This document shows positions 8,562-17,275 of a stretch of 64,000 bases of DNA, piece by piece. The notes below the pieces were generated by a model. It searched no databases. It was not told the DNA's origin and was given only the letters and a program-made list of their open reading frames with translations. Source of the DNA: Parazoarcus communis SWub3 = DSM 12120 (GTDB taxonomy: Bacteria > Pseudomonadota > Gammaproteobacteria > Burkholderiales > Rhodocyclaceae); contig NZ_QKOE01000001.1 of assembly GCF_003226565.1 (NCBI RefSeq), positions 248,001 through 312,000 of the forward strand. Direction: 5' to 3'. The number at the start of each line of letters is the position of its first letter. Position 1 is the first letter of the stretch. A program made the position numbers and the translations under genes.

Positions 8562-9806
8562 ATGAACGTCTACGTGGTTGGCGGCGCCGTCCGCGATGCC
8601 CTGCTAGGCCGTCCGGTTTCCGATCGTGATTGGGTGGTGGTGGGTGAAACCCCTGCAAGCATGCTCGCCCAGGGATTTCTTCAGGTCGGAAAGGATTTCC
8701 CGGTCTTCCTGCACCCGCAGACCCGTGAGGAATATGCCCTCGCCCGCACCGAGCGCAAGTCCGGACACGGCTACACCGGCTTCACCTGCCACGCCTCGCC
8801 GGAGGTCACGCTGGAAGAGGATCTGCTGCGACGGGACCTCACCATCAACGCCATTGCCCGCGCGACAGATGGCACGCTGATTGACCCCTACGGCGGGCAG
8901 GCCGATATCGCTGCACGCATTTTTCGCCACGTCAGCCCGGCATTCGCCGAGGACCCGGTGCGCATTCTCCGGATCGCGCGCTTTGCCGCGCGCTTTCCCG
9001 ACTTTGCCGTGGCCCCGGAAACGCTGGCCTTGATGCAACAGATGGTGGCCGCGGGCGAAATCGATCACCTCGTACCCGAACGCGTCTGGCAGGAACTCTC
9101 GCGCGGCCTGATGGAGTCGTCCCCCTCGCGGATGATTCGTGTGCTACGCGACTGTAACGCCCTGCCGCGGATCCTGCCCGAAGTCGACCGGCTGTTCGGC
9201 ATACCACAGCCCAAGCAACACCACCCCGAGATCGATACCGGCGAGCACGTGCTGATGGTGATCGACGCTGCCGCCGCCAGCGCTCAGCCGCTCGCGGTAC
9301 GCTGGGCCTGCCTGCTGCATGACCTTGGCAAGGGCTGTACACCTGAGGACATCCTCCCTCACCACTATGGGCATGAAGCACGCAGCGAGCGCCTTGCACG
9401 CGAGGTATCGGCACGACTCAAGGCCCCGTCGGACTGCCGGGATCTGGCCGAAATGGTCGCGCGCGAGCACGGCACCCTGGGGCAGTTCGTCATACTGCGC
9501 CCGGAAACCATCGTCAAGATTCTCGAGCGCTGCGATGCCCAGCGGCGTCCGGAGCGGTTCGTGCTGATGCTCCAGGCTGCCGCCTGCGACTACCTTGGGC
9601 GTGGCGGGAACCGGCCGCCACAATGGCCGCCTGCCGACGGTTGGCGGCTGGCACTGAACGCATTCCGCCAGATCGACGCCGGCGCGATCGCCCGCGCCTG
9701 CAATGACAAATCCCGCATTCCGGAACGCATCCATGCCGAAAGGGTCGCCGCCGTCCGCCGCCTGCGCGAACCGGCGCATACGCCCGAACGTGACGCGCAG
9801 CCTTGA
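8562..9806 (+). CDS. cca: CCA-adding tRNA nucleotidyltransferase with HD domain
   Basis: This cytoplasmic enzyme adds or repairs the 3'-CCA end of tRNAs using CTP and ATP without a template. The 414 residues match the gammaproteobacterial/betaproteobacterial multifunctional form. The nucleotidyltransferase head has the GGAVRDALLG motif at the N-terminus and the metal-binding DRDW motif, then the RRDLTINAIA motif near residue 90. A C-terminal HD phosphohydrolase domain has the H253-D254 pair in LLHDLGKG, and gives the family its 2',3'-cyclic phosphodiesterase and phosphatase activities. It begins 8 bp after the SDR gene. Confidence 0.95.
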   Translation: MNVYVVGGAVRDALLGRPVSDRDWVVVGETPASMLAQGFLQVGKDFPVFLHPQTREEYALARTERKSGHGYTGFTCHASPEVTLEEDLLRRDLTINAIARATDGTLIDPYGGQADIAARIFRHVSPAFAEDPVRILRIARFAARFPDFAVAPETLALMQQMVAAGEIDHLVPERVWQELSRGLMESSPSRMIRVLRDCNALPRILPEVDRLFGIPQPKQHHPEIDTGEHVLMVIDAAAASAQPLAVRWACLLHDLGKGCTPEDILPHHYGHEARSERLAREVSARLKAPSDCRDLAEMVAREHGTLGQFVILRPETIVKILERCDAQRRPERFVLMLQAAACDYLGRGGNRPPQWPPADGWRLALNAFRQIDAGAIARACNDKSRIPERIHAERVAAVRRLREPAHTPERDAQP

Positions 9807-9814
9807 CCCGACAA

Positions 9815-10012
9815 TCAGATCGAGCGCAGGATCAGCCAGGCGAGCAGGGACAGCAGTACCGTGGTCGTAAACGGGAAGTGATAAGCTCTGCCGCGAAAAC
9901 GGAACCACAGGTCACCGGGCAAATGTCCCAGACGCAAGGGGTTGCTGCCCTTGGCCTGCATCAGACCGGACACCACCACGATCAACAGGATCACGACGAC
10001 CCACTTGAACAT
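9815..10012 (-). CDS. DUF2905 small membrane protein
   Basis: This 65-residue protein has two predicted membrane helices (about 4-18 and 47-62) flanking a short loop containing the LGHLPGD motif typical of DUF2905. The function of the family is unknown. It is convergent with cca, the stops being only 8 bp apart, and divergent from the glutathione S-transferase. Confidence 0.85.
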   Translation of the reverse strand: MFKWVVVILLIVVVSGLMQAKGSNPLRLGHLPGDLWFRFRGRAYHFPFTTTVLLSLLAWLILRSI

Positions 10013-10087
10013 CAGCCACTCCCGGCACGCAATGGCGGATTAGACCCTTACAAGGGCAGGCGCCGCAACCCACAGAGTGAACACGAC

Positions 10088-10708
10088 ATGATCACGCTTT
10101 ACACTTGGGGCACACCGAACGGTCGCAAGATCTCGATTGCCCTCGAAGAACTTGGCCTCGACTACGACGTCCGCCCCATCGACATCACCCGCGACGCCCA
10201 GTTTGCCCCCGAATTCCTCGCGCTGAACCCCAATCACAAGATTCCCGTGATCACCGATGACCAGGGGCCGGACGGCAAGCCGGTCACGCTCGCCGAGTCG
10301 GGCGCCATCCTGATCTATCTTGCGGAGAAGACCAGCCAGTTGCTACCGCAAGATGCGCGCGAACGCTACGAAGCACTGCAATGGTTGATGTTCCAGATGG
10401 GCGGCGTCGGCCCCATGCTGGGGCAGGCGCATCATTTCCTGCGCTTTGCGCCAGACGTGATTCCCTACGCGATCGACCGCTATTCGAAGGAGGCGCAGCG
10501 CATTTACGGGGTACTTGACACCCGTCTGCGCGGACGCGACTGGCTCGCCGGATCCGCCTACTCCATTGCCGACATTGCAAGCTACCCCTGGATTGCCCGC
10601 CACGAGTGGCAAGGCGTGGACCTGGCCCGCTTCCCCAACGTTGCCCGTTGGTTCAATGCGATTTCCGACCGACCCGCAGTGCAACGCGGCATGGAGATTC
10701 CGCGATGA
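10088..10708 (+). CDS. Glutathione S-transferase family protein (YfcG/Nu-like)
   Basis: This cytoplasmic thiol-transfer enzyme has 206 residues. The thioredoxin-like N-domain opens with YTWGTPNGRK, where T and N of TPNG sit at the active-site position of the YfcG/Nu class, and carries the cis-proline motif KIPVI and the glutathione gamma-glutamyl-binding ESGAI motif. An all-helical C-domain follows. The frame stays open upstream to 9803, but that part overlaps DUF2905 and has no family character, so ATG 10088 is chosen. The stop codon overlaps the start of the next gene (ATGA), which implies translational coupling. Confidence 0.92.
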   Translation: MITLYTWGTPNGRKISIALEELGLDYDVRPIDITRDAQFAPEFLALNPNHKIPVITDDQGPDGKPVTLAESGAILIYLAEKTSQLLPQDARERYEALQWLMFQMGGVGPMLGQAHHFLRFAPDVIPYAIDRYSKEAQRIYGVLDTRLRGRDWLAGSAYSIADIASYPWIARHEWQGVDLARFPNVARWFNAISDRPAVQRGMEIPR

Positions 10709-11508
10709 ACGCCCCGGGTTTCGATAGCCTGGAGCTGCTCAGCCGCAAGCCTGATCAAGCGCACCATGCTCGTCCCTTGCTGTTCGTGCACGGCGCCTAC
10801 GCCGGCGCGTGGTGCTGGGACGAACACTTCCTGCAATGGTTCGCCGATCGCGGCTGGCACGCCTACGCGCTGTCTTTGTCAGGGCACGGCGCCAGCCGCG
10901 GGCACACGCATCTCGACTCGCTGTCGATCGACGACTATGTGGCTGACGTCGCCGAAGCGGTCGGATACCTGCCTGAGCCCCCCATCCTGATCGGGCATTC
11001 GATGGGTGGCATGGTGGTACAAAAATACCTCGAGCGTGCCTCGGCACCTGCAACGGTGCTGATGGCCTCGGTTCCCCCTCAGGGCTTGATGAGCGCGGCC
11101 TTCGGACTGATGTTCAAGAAGCCCCACCTGCTTGCCGACCTGAACAGGATCATGGGGGGTGGCGAAGCGCAGCTCGAGAGCCTGCGCGACGCCTTGTTCC
11201 ATCAGCCACTGGATGAGCGCATGCTGGAGCGCTATTACCGCCTGAGCCAGCCAGAATCCCACCGCGCGATCTGGGACATGACCCTGTTCAACCTGCCGCG
11301 TACAGACAAGATGCACAAGGCCCCAATGCTTGTTCTCGGTGCCGAATACGACATGCTGATCCCACCGGACCAGGTTCACTCGACCGCACAGACCTATGGC
11401 TTGAAAGCCGAGATCTTTGCGAACATGGGACACGGCATGATGCTGGAGCGGGGGTGGGATCAGGTTGCAGCACGCATCGACCAATGGCTGACCGAGCAGG
11501 GTTTCTGA
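10705..11508 (+). CDS. Alpha/beta hydrolase
   Basis: This 267-residue alpha/beta-hydrolase has the oxyanion strand FVHGAYAGAWCW near residue 30, the nucleophile elbow GHSMGG near residue 100 and a late catalytic histidine in NMGHGMM. The fold is secure, but the substrate (ester, epoxide or other) is not readable. ATG 10705 overlaps the stop of the glutathione S-transferase gene by four bases, so the two products are made together and may act in one detoxification route (inference). The open frame extends upstream to 10606, inside the transferase gene; that extension is rejected. Confidence 0.9.
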   Translation: MNAPGFDSLELLSRKPDQAHHARPLLFVHGAYAGAWCWDEHFLQWFADRGWHAYALSLSGHGASRGHTHLDSLSIDDYVADVAEAVGYLPEPPILIGHSMGGMVVQKYLERASAPATVLMASVPPQGLMSAAFGLMFKKPHLLADLNRIMGGGEAQLESLRDALFHQPLDERMLERYYRLSQPESHRAIWDMTLFNLPRTDKMHKAPMLVLGAEYDMLIPPDQVHSTAQTYGLKAEIFANMGHGMMLERGWDQVAARIDQWLTEQGF

Positions 11509-11519
11509 GCACACGTTTC

Positions 11520-11530
11520 CTGCATTGCAG
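11520..11530. promoter_or_regulatory. CTGC-N3-GCAG inverted repeat
   Basis: CTGCATTGCAG lies in the 214-bp gap before the small gene at 11723. The pattern CTGC-N3-GCAG is the type reported for PhaR, the polyhydroxyalkanoate-responsive repressor. One short palindrome is weak evidence, and nothing else here concerns polyhydroxyalkanoate. The rest of this gap holds a short hairpin (GCCGGA-GTT-TCCGGC, about 11688-11702) and no other feature that I can support. Confidence 0.2.
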
Positions 11531-11722
11531 CAAAAATACGACATGGCGTGCAATTTTCACTCGCGCACACTGTGTAGATTTGCCATGATGAACCCGGGTT
11601 TTTTGGTCAAACCTAGTTGAACGCAGCACAGTCGGCCCAATCTTCTTATTCAAGTCCGCAGTCACGCGGCCGTTAATGAACCTGGAAGGCCGGAGTTTCC
11701 GGCACCTGTTGTGGAGGCCATC

Positions 11723-11929
11723 ATGATGATCGTCATGGACATGCAAAGCGGTCGAGAAATCCGGGAGCCCCAGGCTTACGACGAGGAAGTCCTCAACGCG
11801 AGCTGGCTGCCCCACCCCGAGGTCGCGCTGCAACTGCAGGAAGTTACGCAGCGCCCCCGTACTATCAACATGCCTCCGCCCGAGGACATCGACGCCTTTC
11901 TGCAAGCGGTTTATCGCTACCAGGAATAG
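11723..11929 (+). CDS. Small acidic protein, unknown function
   Basis: This 68-residue protein is rich in Glu, Asp, Pro and Gln. It has no membrane segment and no signal peptide. ATG 11723, or the adjacent ATG at 11726, is supported by a full GGAGG at 11713-11717. The GTG at 11711 is part of that ribosome-binding region and is not a likely start. I do not recognise a family. It is followed by a convergent methyltransferase gene. The strong ribosome-binding site and the long upstream gap argue that it is a genuine, separately expressed gene. Confidence 0.6.
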   Translation: MMIVMDMQSGREIREPQAYDEEVLNASWLPHPEVALQLQEVTQRPRTINMPPPEDIDAFLQAVYRYQE

Positions 11930-11967
11930 CGCACGCCTCGTACCCGCACGCGGGGCTGGCGCCACCC

Positions 11968-13131
11968 TTACAGGGTATGCAGCCGGTCGCCGCGGGCAAA
12001 CCCCTGCAGCGTGATGTCCACACCCCGCCCCAACGCGAGCACCTTGAACAGCTCGCCCATTTCCTGCGGCGTTGTCAGGCGCTGCACAGCACGTGCAGCA
12101 CGTACATAATCGGCAGAGCCTTCTGGCCCACGTCTGGCCAGGCAATCGAGTACACCGCAATTGAACAGGAACTGCGCCTGGCTGGTGTAACCCAGCACAT
12201 CCAGGCCCGCCTCGTGCGCGGCTTCGGCCACTGCAGTGAAGTCGACGAACTCGGTGATGTCATTCAGACCCGGCCACAGAAAGGGGTCGGCGTGGGCGTG
12301 ATGGCGGTAGTAGCACATCAGGGTTCCGCTCGAACGTGACGGCAGATAGTACTCGGCCTGCGGATAGCCATAATCGATCAGCAGCATCGCCCCCTTCTGC
12401 AGACGATCCGCCCACGACGCGACCCAGGCCTGACCGGCAAGATTGACCTCGGTCACGTACTCCCCGGTCTGTGGCACAGGTAGCGTGAGCTGCTCGGCAG
12501 CTGTGCGCACTGCACCTGCGGCAGGCACATCAGCCCAGCACAGCCGCCCGTCTTCGCCCAGCGCCACACCACGCTCGAACAAGCCGTGCTGGCGCACCAC
12601 AACCAGGTGCACCGGCATCACGTCCAGCACCTCATTCGCAATCACAGCGCCGGAGCAGGCATCCGGCAGCGTATCCAGCCAATGCACCCGCCCTGCCAGC
12701 TGCGGCACACGGCCGGAGAGTGTGTCGAACTGGCGCTCACGCAATTCAGCCGACAGCTCCAGAATGCCGTATTGCTCCGGCAACGCATCCCGGTGTGCAA
12801 GTTCGAGCAACAGATCGGCCGCCAGCAGCCCGGTCCCCGCCCCTACCTCAATCACTTGCATCGCGCTCGCCCGCATGATCTGCTCAACCTGGGACGCAAG
12901 GGCCTGACCGAACAGCGGCGTCAGCTCCGGCGCGGTAATGAAATCCCCACCAGGACCGAACTTTCTCGCGCCGCCGCTGTAATACCCCAGGCCTGGCGCA
13001 TAGAGCGCAAGCTCCATGTAGCGCGAAAACGGAATCCAGCCACCGGAGGCTGCGATTTCGGAGTGCAGCAGACCGAGCAGGCGCTCGCTTTGCGCCAGTG
13101 CATCGGCAGACGGCGGGGGGAGTCGTGACAT
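11968..13131 (-). CDS. MidA/NDUFAF7-family SAM-dependent methyltransferase
   Basis: This class I methyltransferase of the MidA/NDUFAF7 (DUF185) family has about 387 residues. The SAM-binding motif is VIEVGAGTGLLAADLL, preceded by the family segment RKFGPGGDFITAPELTPLFG. Downstream are the IANEVLDVMPVH motif and the LLIDYGY motif. In mitochondria the homologue dimethylates an arginine of complex I subunit NDUFS2; the bacterial role is not settled. ATG 13131 gives the usual N-terminus. A TTG at 13185 preceded by GGGAGG is a possible alternative that adds 18 residues. It is divergent from folM. Confidence 0.9.
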   Translation of the reverse strand: MSRLPPPSADALAQSERLLGLLHSEIAASGGWIPFSRYMELALYAPGLGYYSGGARKFGPGGDFITAPELTPLFGQALASQVEQIMRASAMQVIEVGAGTGLLAADLLLELAHRDALPEQYGILELSAELRERQFDTLSGRVPQLAGRVHWLDTLPDACSGAVIANEVLDVMPVHLVVVRQHGLFERGVALGEDGRLCWADVPAAGAVRTAAEQLTLPVPQTGEYVTEVNLAGQAWVASWADRLQKGAMLLIDYGYPQAEYYLPSRSSGTLMCYYRHHAHADPFLWPGLNDITEFVDFTAVAEAAHEAGLDVLGYTSQAQFLFNCGVLDCLARRGPEGSADYVRAARAVQRLTTPQEMGELFKVLALGRGVDITLQGFARGDRLHTL

Positions 13132-13266
13132 GAGCGCGAGAGGGATGGGCGTGATCGAAACCGCGGCATTGTAGCCGATAGACAAGACGCCTCCCTGACA
13201 CCTGCCGTACCACGCCCGAACGCCACGCTCCCACAGGCTGGATTTAACCCTATGCTGTCAGCGACA

Positions 13267-14028
13267 ATGAACGCCACCATGACCCAGCAGACACCTCAAC
13301 CCGTCATCCTCGTCACCGGTGCTGCCCGCCGCGTGGGGGCCTCCATCGCCCGGACACTGCATGCCGCCGGAGGGCGGTTGTGCCTGCACTACAGAAACAG
13401 TGCCGACGACGCACGGTCGTTGGCCGCTGAACTGAACGCCCTGCGCGACGATTCGGCCTGCCTGATTGGCGGAGACCTTGGCGAAGACGGCGTTCCTGAG
13501 AGGGTGGCGTCCGCGGCACTCACGCAGTGGGGGCGCATCGACGGACTGGTCAACAACGCATCAAGTTTCTTTCCGACACCGGTCGGCTCGATCGATCGTC
13601 TTGCCTGGGCCGATCTGATGGGTTCCAACCTCAAGGGACCGCTATTCCTGACCCAGGCACTGGCCCCCGCCCTGCGGGAGAGTCGCGGGTGCGTCATCAA
13701 TATCGTTGATATCCACGCCGAACGCCCCTTGCGCCATTACCCGCTCTACTGTGCGGCCAAGGCCGGCCTCGCTGGACTGACACGTGCATTGGCGCTGGAA
13801 CTGGCACCGCACGTCCGCGTCAATGGTGTCTCCCCCGGCCCGATCGAATGGCCCGAGGACGGGCAGTTTCCCGCCGAGGAGCGAGAGCAGATCATCCGGC
13901 ACACCTTGCTGCAACGCGAGGGCAGCCCGGATGACATCGCCCGCACGGTACGCTTCCTGATGCTCGACGCACCCTACATCACCGGCCAGATTCTGGCAGT
14001 TGACGGCGGTCGCAGCGCCCACCTTTAG
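13267..14028 (+). CDS. folM: FolM-type pteridine reductase / alternative dihydrofolate reductase
   Basis: This short-chain dehydrogenase of about 253 residues reduces dihydromonapterin or dihydrofolate with NADPH. The N-terminal TGAARRVGASIA motif has the arginine-rich cofactor loop of pteridine reductases. The catalytic YxxxK is present as YCAAK, followed by RVNGVSPGPI and, near the end, the GQILAVDGGRS motif. Starts at 13252, 13267 and 13279 are all in frame and none has a clear ribosome-binding site, so the first residues are uncertain. It is divergent from the MidA-like gene. Confidence 0.87.
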   Translation: MNATMTQQTPQPVILVTGAARRVGASIARTLHAAGGRLCLHYRNSADDARSLAAELNALRDDSACLIGGDLGEDGVPERVASAALTQWGRIDGLVNNASSFFPTPVGSIDRLAWADLMGSNLKGPLFLTQALAPALRESRGCVINIVDIHAERPLRHYPLYCAAKAGLAGLTRALALELAPHVRVNGVSPGPIEWPEDGQFPAEEREQIIRHTLLQREGSPDDIARTVRFLMLDAPYITGQILAVDGGRSAHL

Positions 14029-14103
14029 CTCGCGCGACGGCAAACCATCCTGAGGGTGCGGCCAGACGCCGATCCACCAACCCCGGCCAGATAGTCGCAA
14101 GTG

Positions 14104-14109
14104 TATAAT
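14104..14109 (+). promoter_or_regulatory. Candidate -10 element for ttcA
   Basis: A perfect TATAAT lies 30 bases before the GTG start of ttcA, with TG immediately preceding it. There is no convincing -35 hexamer. The position predicts a short untranslated leader of about 23 bases. Confidence 0.45.
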
Positions 14110-14138
14110 CCGGCTCGTTTTTTCACCTGAGCCCCATC

Positions 14139-15050
14139 GTGACTACCGTATCCGCCACCCATGCGGCTGACAGCGCCGAGCATCGCCATTCCAACACCTT
14201 CCTGCGTCTCAAGAAAAAACTAGAACGCAACGTCGGTGAAGCGATCGGTGACTACAACATGATCGGTGACGGCGACACGGTGATGGTCTGCATTTCCGGC
14301 GGCAAGGACTCCTATACCCTGTTGTCCTGCCTGCTCGCGCTACGCGAACGGGCACCGGTCGATTTCCGCATCGTCGCAATGAACCTGGATCAAAAACAAC
14401 CGGGGTTTCCTGACGACGTACTGCCGGCGTACTTCGAGTCCATCGGCGTTGAATATCGAATCGTCGCCGAGGACACCTATTCGATCGTCAAGGACAAGAT
14501 CCCCGAAGGCAAGACGACGTGCTCGCTGTGTTCCCGCCTGCGCCGTGGCATCATCTACCGCACCGCCCGCGAAATTGGCGCAACCCGGATTGCACTTGGC
14601 CATCACCGCGACGACATGCTTGAAACCCTGTTCCTCAACATGTTCTTTGGTGGCAAGATCAAGGCCATGCCACCAAAACTGGTCAGCGACGACGGCCAAC
14701 ACGTGGTCATCCGGCCTCTCGCCTACTGCACGGAGGCGGATATCACCCGCTTTGCACGTACGATGGCCTTCCCCATCATCCCATGCAACCTGTGCGGCTC
14801 TCAGGAGAACGCCCAGCGCAAGCAGATCAAGGCCATGCTGCAGTCGTGGGCGCGAGAATTTCCCGGTCGTATCGAGTCGCTGGCCACCGCCTTGCAAAAT
14901 GTCGTCCCATCACATCTCGCCGATCGAAAGCTGTTTGACTTCGTCAATGTAGACCAGAGCACGAAACTAGACGAAGGTGATATTGCATTCGACCGAGAGT
15001 CGCTTCCAGCCGTACCCAAGCAGATTTTCCCTTTATTCCCTGATGCATAG
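14139..15050 (+). CDS. ttcA: tRNA 2-thiocytidine(32) synthetase
   Basis: This cytoplasmic enzyme thiolates C32 of certain tRNAs, using ATP and an oxygen-labile [4Fe-4S] cluster. The 303 residues match the family. The PP-loop SGGKDS is at 53-58, one cysteine pair is in CSLC near residue 130 and the second is in PCNLCG near residue 210; these CxxC pairs supply the cluster ligands. The start is GTG at 14139, placed right after a TATAAT box. A GGCATGC-CGAA-GCATGCC hairpin begins on the last base of the stop codon. Confidence 0.95.
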   Translation: MTTVSATHAADSAEHRHSNTFLRLKKKLERNVGEAIGDYNMIGDGDTVMVCISGGKDSYTLLSCLLALRERAPVDFRIVAMNLDQKQPGFPDDVLPAYFESIGVEYRIVAEDTYSIVKDKIPEGKTTCSLCSRLRRGIIYRTAREIGATRIALGHHRDDMLETLFLNMFFGGKIKAMPPKLVSDDGQHVVIRPLAYCTEADITRFARTMAFPIIPCNLCGSQENAQRKQIKAMLQSWAREFPGRIESLATALQNVVPSHLADRKLFDFVNVDQSTKLDEGDIAFDRESLPAVPKQIFPLFPDA

Positions 15051-15067
15051 GCATGCCGAAGCATGCC
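15050..15067 (+). terminator. Short stem-loop at the end of ttcA
   Basis: A perfect 7-bp inverted repeat GGCATGC/GCATGCC with a CGAA tetraloop starts on the last base of the ttcA stop codon. No T-tract follows, so intrinsic termination would be weak. It may rather protect the 3' end of the transcript. Confidence 0.35.
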
Positions 15068-15166
15068 GGGAGGGCGGGCTTGCATCTTCGGTGATATTTG
15101 ATCATCATTGCGCATCGCACTGTTCCACCCAAACAAGCACTCTTCACTTCTACCCATTCTGCTGCC

Positions 15167-16030
15167 ATGTCCGATCGTCGAAACCTCTGTGTGCTGGTAG
15201 CCGAAGTCGTCGGCTGGGAGCGTTTGGTCGATCGCCTGGGATCCACGGAGTCCTCTCACGCCCTTGAGCGTTGCCTGAACCGGATCGACCGCAGCATCGA
15301 AGCCAACGGCGGCAACGACATCGGTCGCACCATTGACAGAGTCGTCGTCAGCTTCGAGCGGTGCGACTCCGGTGTGATCGCCGCCTGCGAGATGCTCGAG
15401 CGCGTGCTGAGCCTGCCGCCGGTCAGTGGCACCCAGCTCAAGGTCCGTATTGGCTTGCACTACGGCCTCGTCGATGAAAATGGTGACGGCGATGGCGTGG
15501 CCGACGCGATCAGGCTGGCACGTGCAAGCCGTCCCGGGCAGGCGCTCGCCAGCAACACCGCAGTCATGCTGCTGACCCCGTCTGCGCGTCATTTTGCCGG
15601 TGCAGAAGCCTTTCCCCAAACAGAGGACTCGCAACTCGAATGGCCCGTCTTCGCCATCGGCAATCGCGTGGGACAAGTCACTTCGCTCCCCCCAAACGCC
15701 CGAATTTCGCAAAGGCTGCGGCTGCGGCACCAGCAGGACATCATGTTCGTCGAAGAGCAGCGTCCCATCGTGCTGATCGGGCGAGAGCTCGGTAATGACG
15801 TTGTCATCATCGACCCGCGAGCATCGCGTCAACACGCGCGTATCGAGCGCCGCCGCGAGGGCTTCGTGCTCATCGACCAAAGCACCAACGGTTGCTACCT
15901 GTCACTGAACGGCGATGACGAGCGCTGCATCAAGACGTCCGAAACCCCCCTGAGTGGCTCGGGCCGTATTGGCTGCGGGTTCTCATCCAAGGAAATCGAG
16001 CGCGACCTGATCTTTTTTGACGTCGTCTGA
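15167..16030 (+). CDS. Degenerate class III cyclase-like domain fused to an FHA domain
   Basis: This predicted cytoplasmic protein of 287 residues has an N-terminal adenylate/guanylate-cyclase homology domain (about 5-145) and a C-terminal forkhead-associated phosphothreonine-binding domain (about 195-270). The cyclase core is recognisable from VAEVVGWERLVDRLG, RIGLHYG and a PGQALAS strand. However, the first metal aspartate is Glu and the catalytic Asn position reads Ala, while the second Asp (TIDRVVVSF) and an Arg remain. The FHA signature is intact: IGR, SRQHA and STNG. I chose ATG 15167 over the open frame upstream, which lacks domain character. It most likely acts as a regulatory or scaffold protein in Ser/Thr phospho-signalling; cyclase activity is doubtful. 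Confidence 0.8.
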   Translation: MSDRRNLCVLVAEVVGWERLVDRLGSTESSHALERCLNRIDRSIEANGGNDIGRTIDRVVVSFERCDSGVIAACEMLERVLSLPPVSGTQLKVRIGLHYGLVDENGDGDGVADAIRLARASRPGQALASNTAVMLLTPSARHFAGAEAFPQTEDSQLEWPVFAIGNRVGQVTSLPPNARISQRLRLRHQQDIMFVEEQRPIVLIGRELGNDVVIIDPRASRQHARIERRREGFVLIDQSTNGCYLSLNGDDERCIKTSETPLSGSGRIGCGFSSKEIERDLIFFDVV

Positions 16031-16116
16031 ACGTCCGATCACCGCCCGGCACGGCAGCCGGCCCCCTAGCAGCAGGCAATCCACACAATCCACACATCAG
16101 GGCTCAACGTGATTGC

Positions 16117-16143
16117 GGGTGGCTCGTCAATGGCAAGCCACCC
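16117..16143. terminator. Inverted repeat between convergent FHA and psiF-like genes
   Basis: GGGTGGCT (16117-16124) pairs with AGCCACCC (16136-16143) around an 11-base loop. It lies in the 124-bp gap between two convergent genes and could serve either. T-tracts are absent on both sides, so it is termed terminator-like only. Confidence 0.4.
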
Positions 16144-16154
16144 GGGCATCAGGA

Positions 16155-16571
16155 CTAGCCCTTCAAGCATTCACTCATGAATGCCTTGCGCTCAGCCCCC
16201 TTCAAGGCTTGCTCGCCAGCCTGCTGATTGCATTCCTTCATCCGGTTGCGACGCCCCTTGTCCTCACTGTTGGTGTCGGCAGCAGCAACTTCCTTTACCG
16301 TACTCGCTTTGGACTCCGCCGGCGCAGTAGCCTGGGGCTTTGCCACCACGGGCTTCGCCTCTGTTGCGACTGGCGCAGCGTCAGCCGGCGCATGCTTACC
16401 CTTGAGGCAGGTGCTCATGAACGCCTTGCGTTCATCACCACGCAGCGCCTGCTGCTTGGCCTCCTGACTGCACTGTCGCATGCGCTCGTGCTGAGGGTTC
16501 GCCCAAACCTCACCCGATGCGACGGTCGACAGCACGCCTGCCACACACGCGGACACAATCCAATGCTTCAT
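16155..16571 (-). CDS. PsiF-repeat periplasmic protein
   Basis: This secreted protein of 138 residues has a signal peptide (cleavage near VWA, residue 24) and two PsiF repeats, at about 30-60 and 110-138. Each repeat has the pattern RM(R/K)-x-C-x-Q-x-A-x5-L-(R/K)-G-x-ERKAFMS-x-CLKG. The repeats are joined by an Ala/Pro/Lys-rich linker. E. coli psiF is a phosphate-starvation gene of unknown function; no Pho box is evident here. It stands alone, convergent with the FHA gene. Confidence 0.85.
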   Translation of the reverse strand: MKHWIVSACVAGVLSTVASGEVWANPQHERMRQCSQEAKQQALRGDERKAFMSTCLKGKHAPADAAPVATEAKPVVAKPQATAPAESKASTVKEVAAADTNSEDKGRRNRMKECNQQAGEQALKGAERKAFMSECLKG

Positions 16572-16776
16572 CCTTCAGCTCCCTTTGACGACGGTTGAAA
16601 ACCCGCAAATATTGCAAACGTCATCATTTAAACACTATGTCATATTTTGTTGCAAGCCGAAACCCACGGCGCCATTCCGATTGACTGGATCGCTTTCGTG
16701 CAACGCTTGAGTAAATGGCGCAAGCCAAGCTGGCGAGCGTTATACTTGTGCGCCTGCACAATCACGCACGCATCTC

Positions 16777-17130
16777 ATGACCCCGATCCAGCGCAACGGC
16801 ACCACTTCCCGCTACTCAGACTCGGTTGTCCACAATGGCGTCATCTACCTGGTCGAGGTTCCATCCTCTGCCGATGGCGACATCACCGAACAGACCCGTG
16901 ACTTGCTTGGCAGCATGGAGCGTCAATTGATCGCCGCGGGCAGCCACCCCTCGCGCATCCTCATGGCCACGATTTATCTGACCGATCTCGCCGACTACGA
17001 CGGCATGAACGCGGTATGGGATGCCTGGCTTCCTGCCGGCAGTGCGCCTGCGCGGGCTTGTGTGCAGATTGCCGGATTGGCACGAGCCGGCCTGCGCATC
17101 GAGATTGCGATGACTGCGGCCTGCCCCTGA
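16777..17130 (+). CDS. RidA/YjgF-family protein
   Basis: This 117-residue protein belongs to the RidA/YjgF/UK114 superfamily of trimeric, cytoplasmic enamine/imine deaminases. The N-terminal VHNGVIYLVEV strand, the central DLGS-type helix and the C-terminal RACVQIAGLARAGLRIEI segment are typical, including the conserved Arg used to bind the substrate carboxylate. It belongs with the shorter, YoaB-like subgroup rather than canonical RidA. A TATACT at 16741-16746 could be its -10 box, giving a 5' leader of about 25 bases. Its physiological substrate is not readable. Confidence 0.85.
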   Translation: MTPIQRNGTTSRYSDSVVHNGVIYLVEVPSSADGDITEQTRDLLGSMERQLIAAGSHPSRILMATIYLTDLADYDGMNAVWDAWLPAGSAPARACVQIAGLARAGLRIEIAMTAACP

Positions 17131-17275
17131 ACGCCCCCTCGGCAAGCGAGTTCCGAGCGTTCAATACATGCAGCGCAAGAGCCCGCACAGTTCATAAGGT
17201 CTTGATTTTTGATGCATGCAGTGCGGTGGTCCGCTAGAATTGACTGTTCCCCTGCAGCAGTAACCCGGTGCTCCA

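Noticed and set aside
9803-10087. N-terminal extension of the glutathione S-transferase frame
   Set aside because: It overlaps the DUF2905 gene, is Gln/His-rich and unlike the transferase family; ATG 10088 gives the canonical N-terminus.
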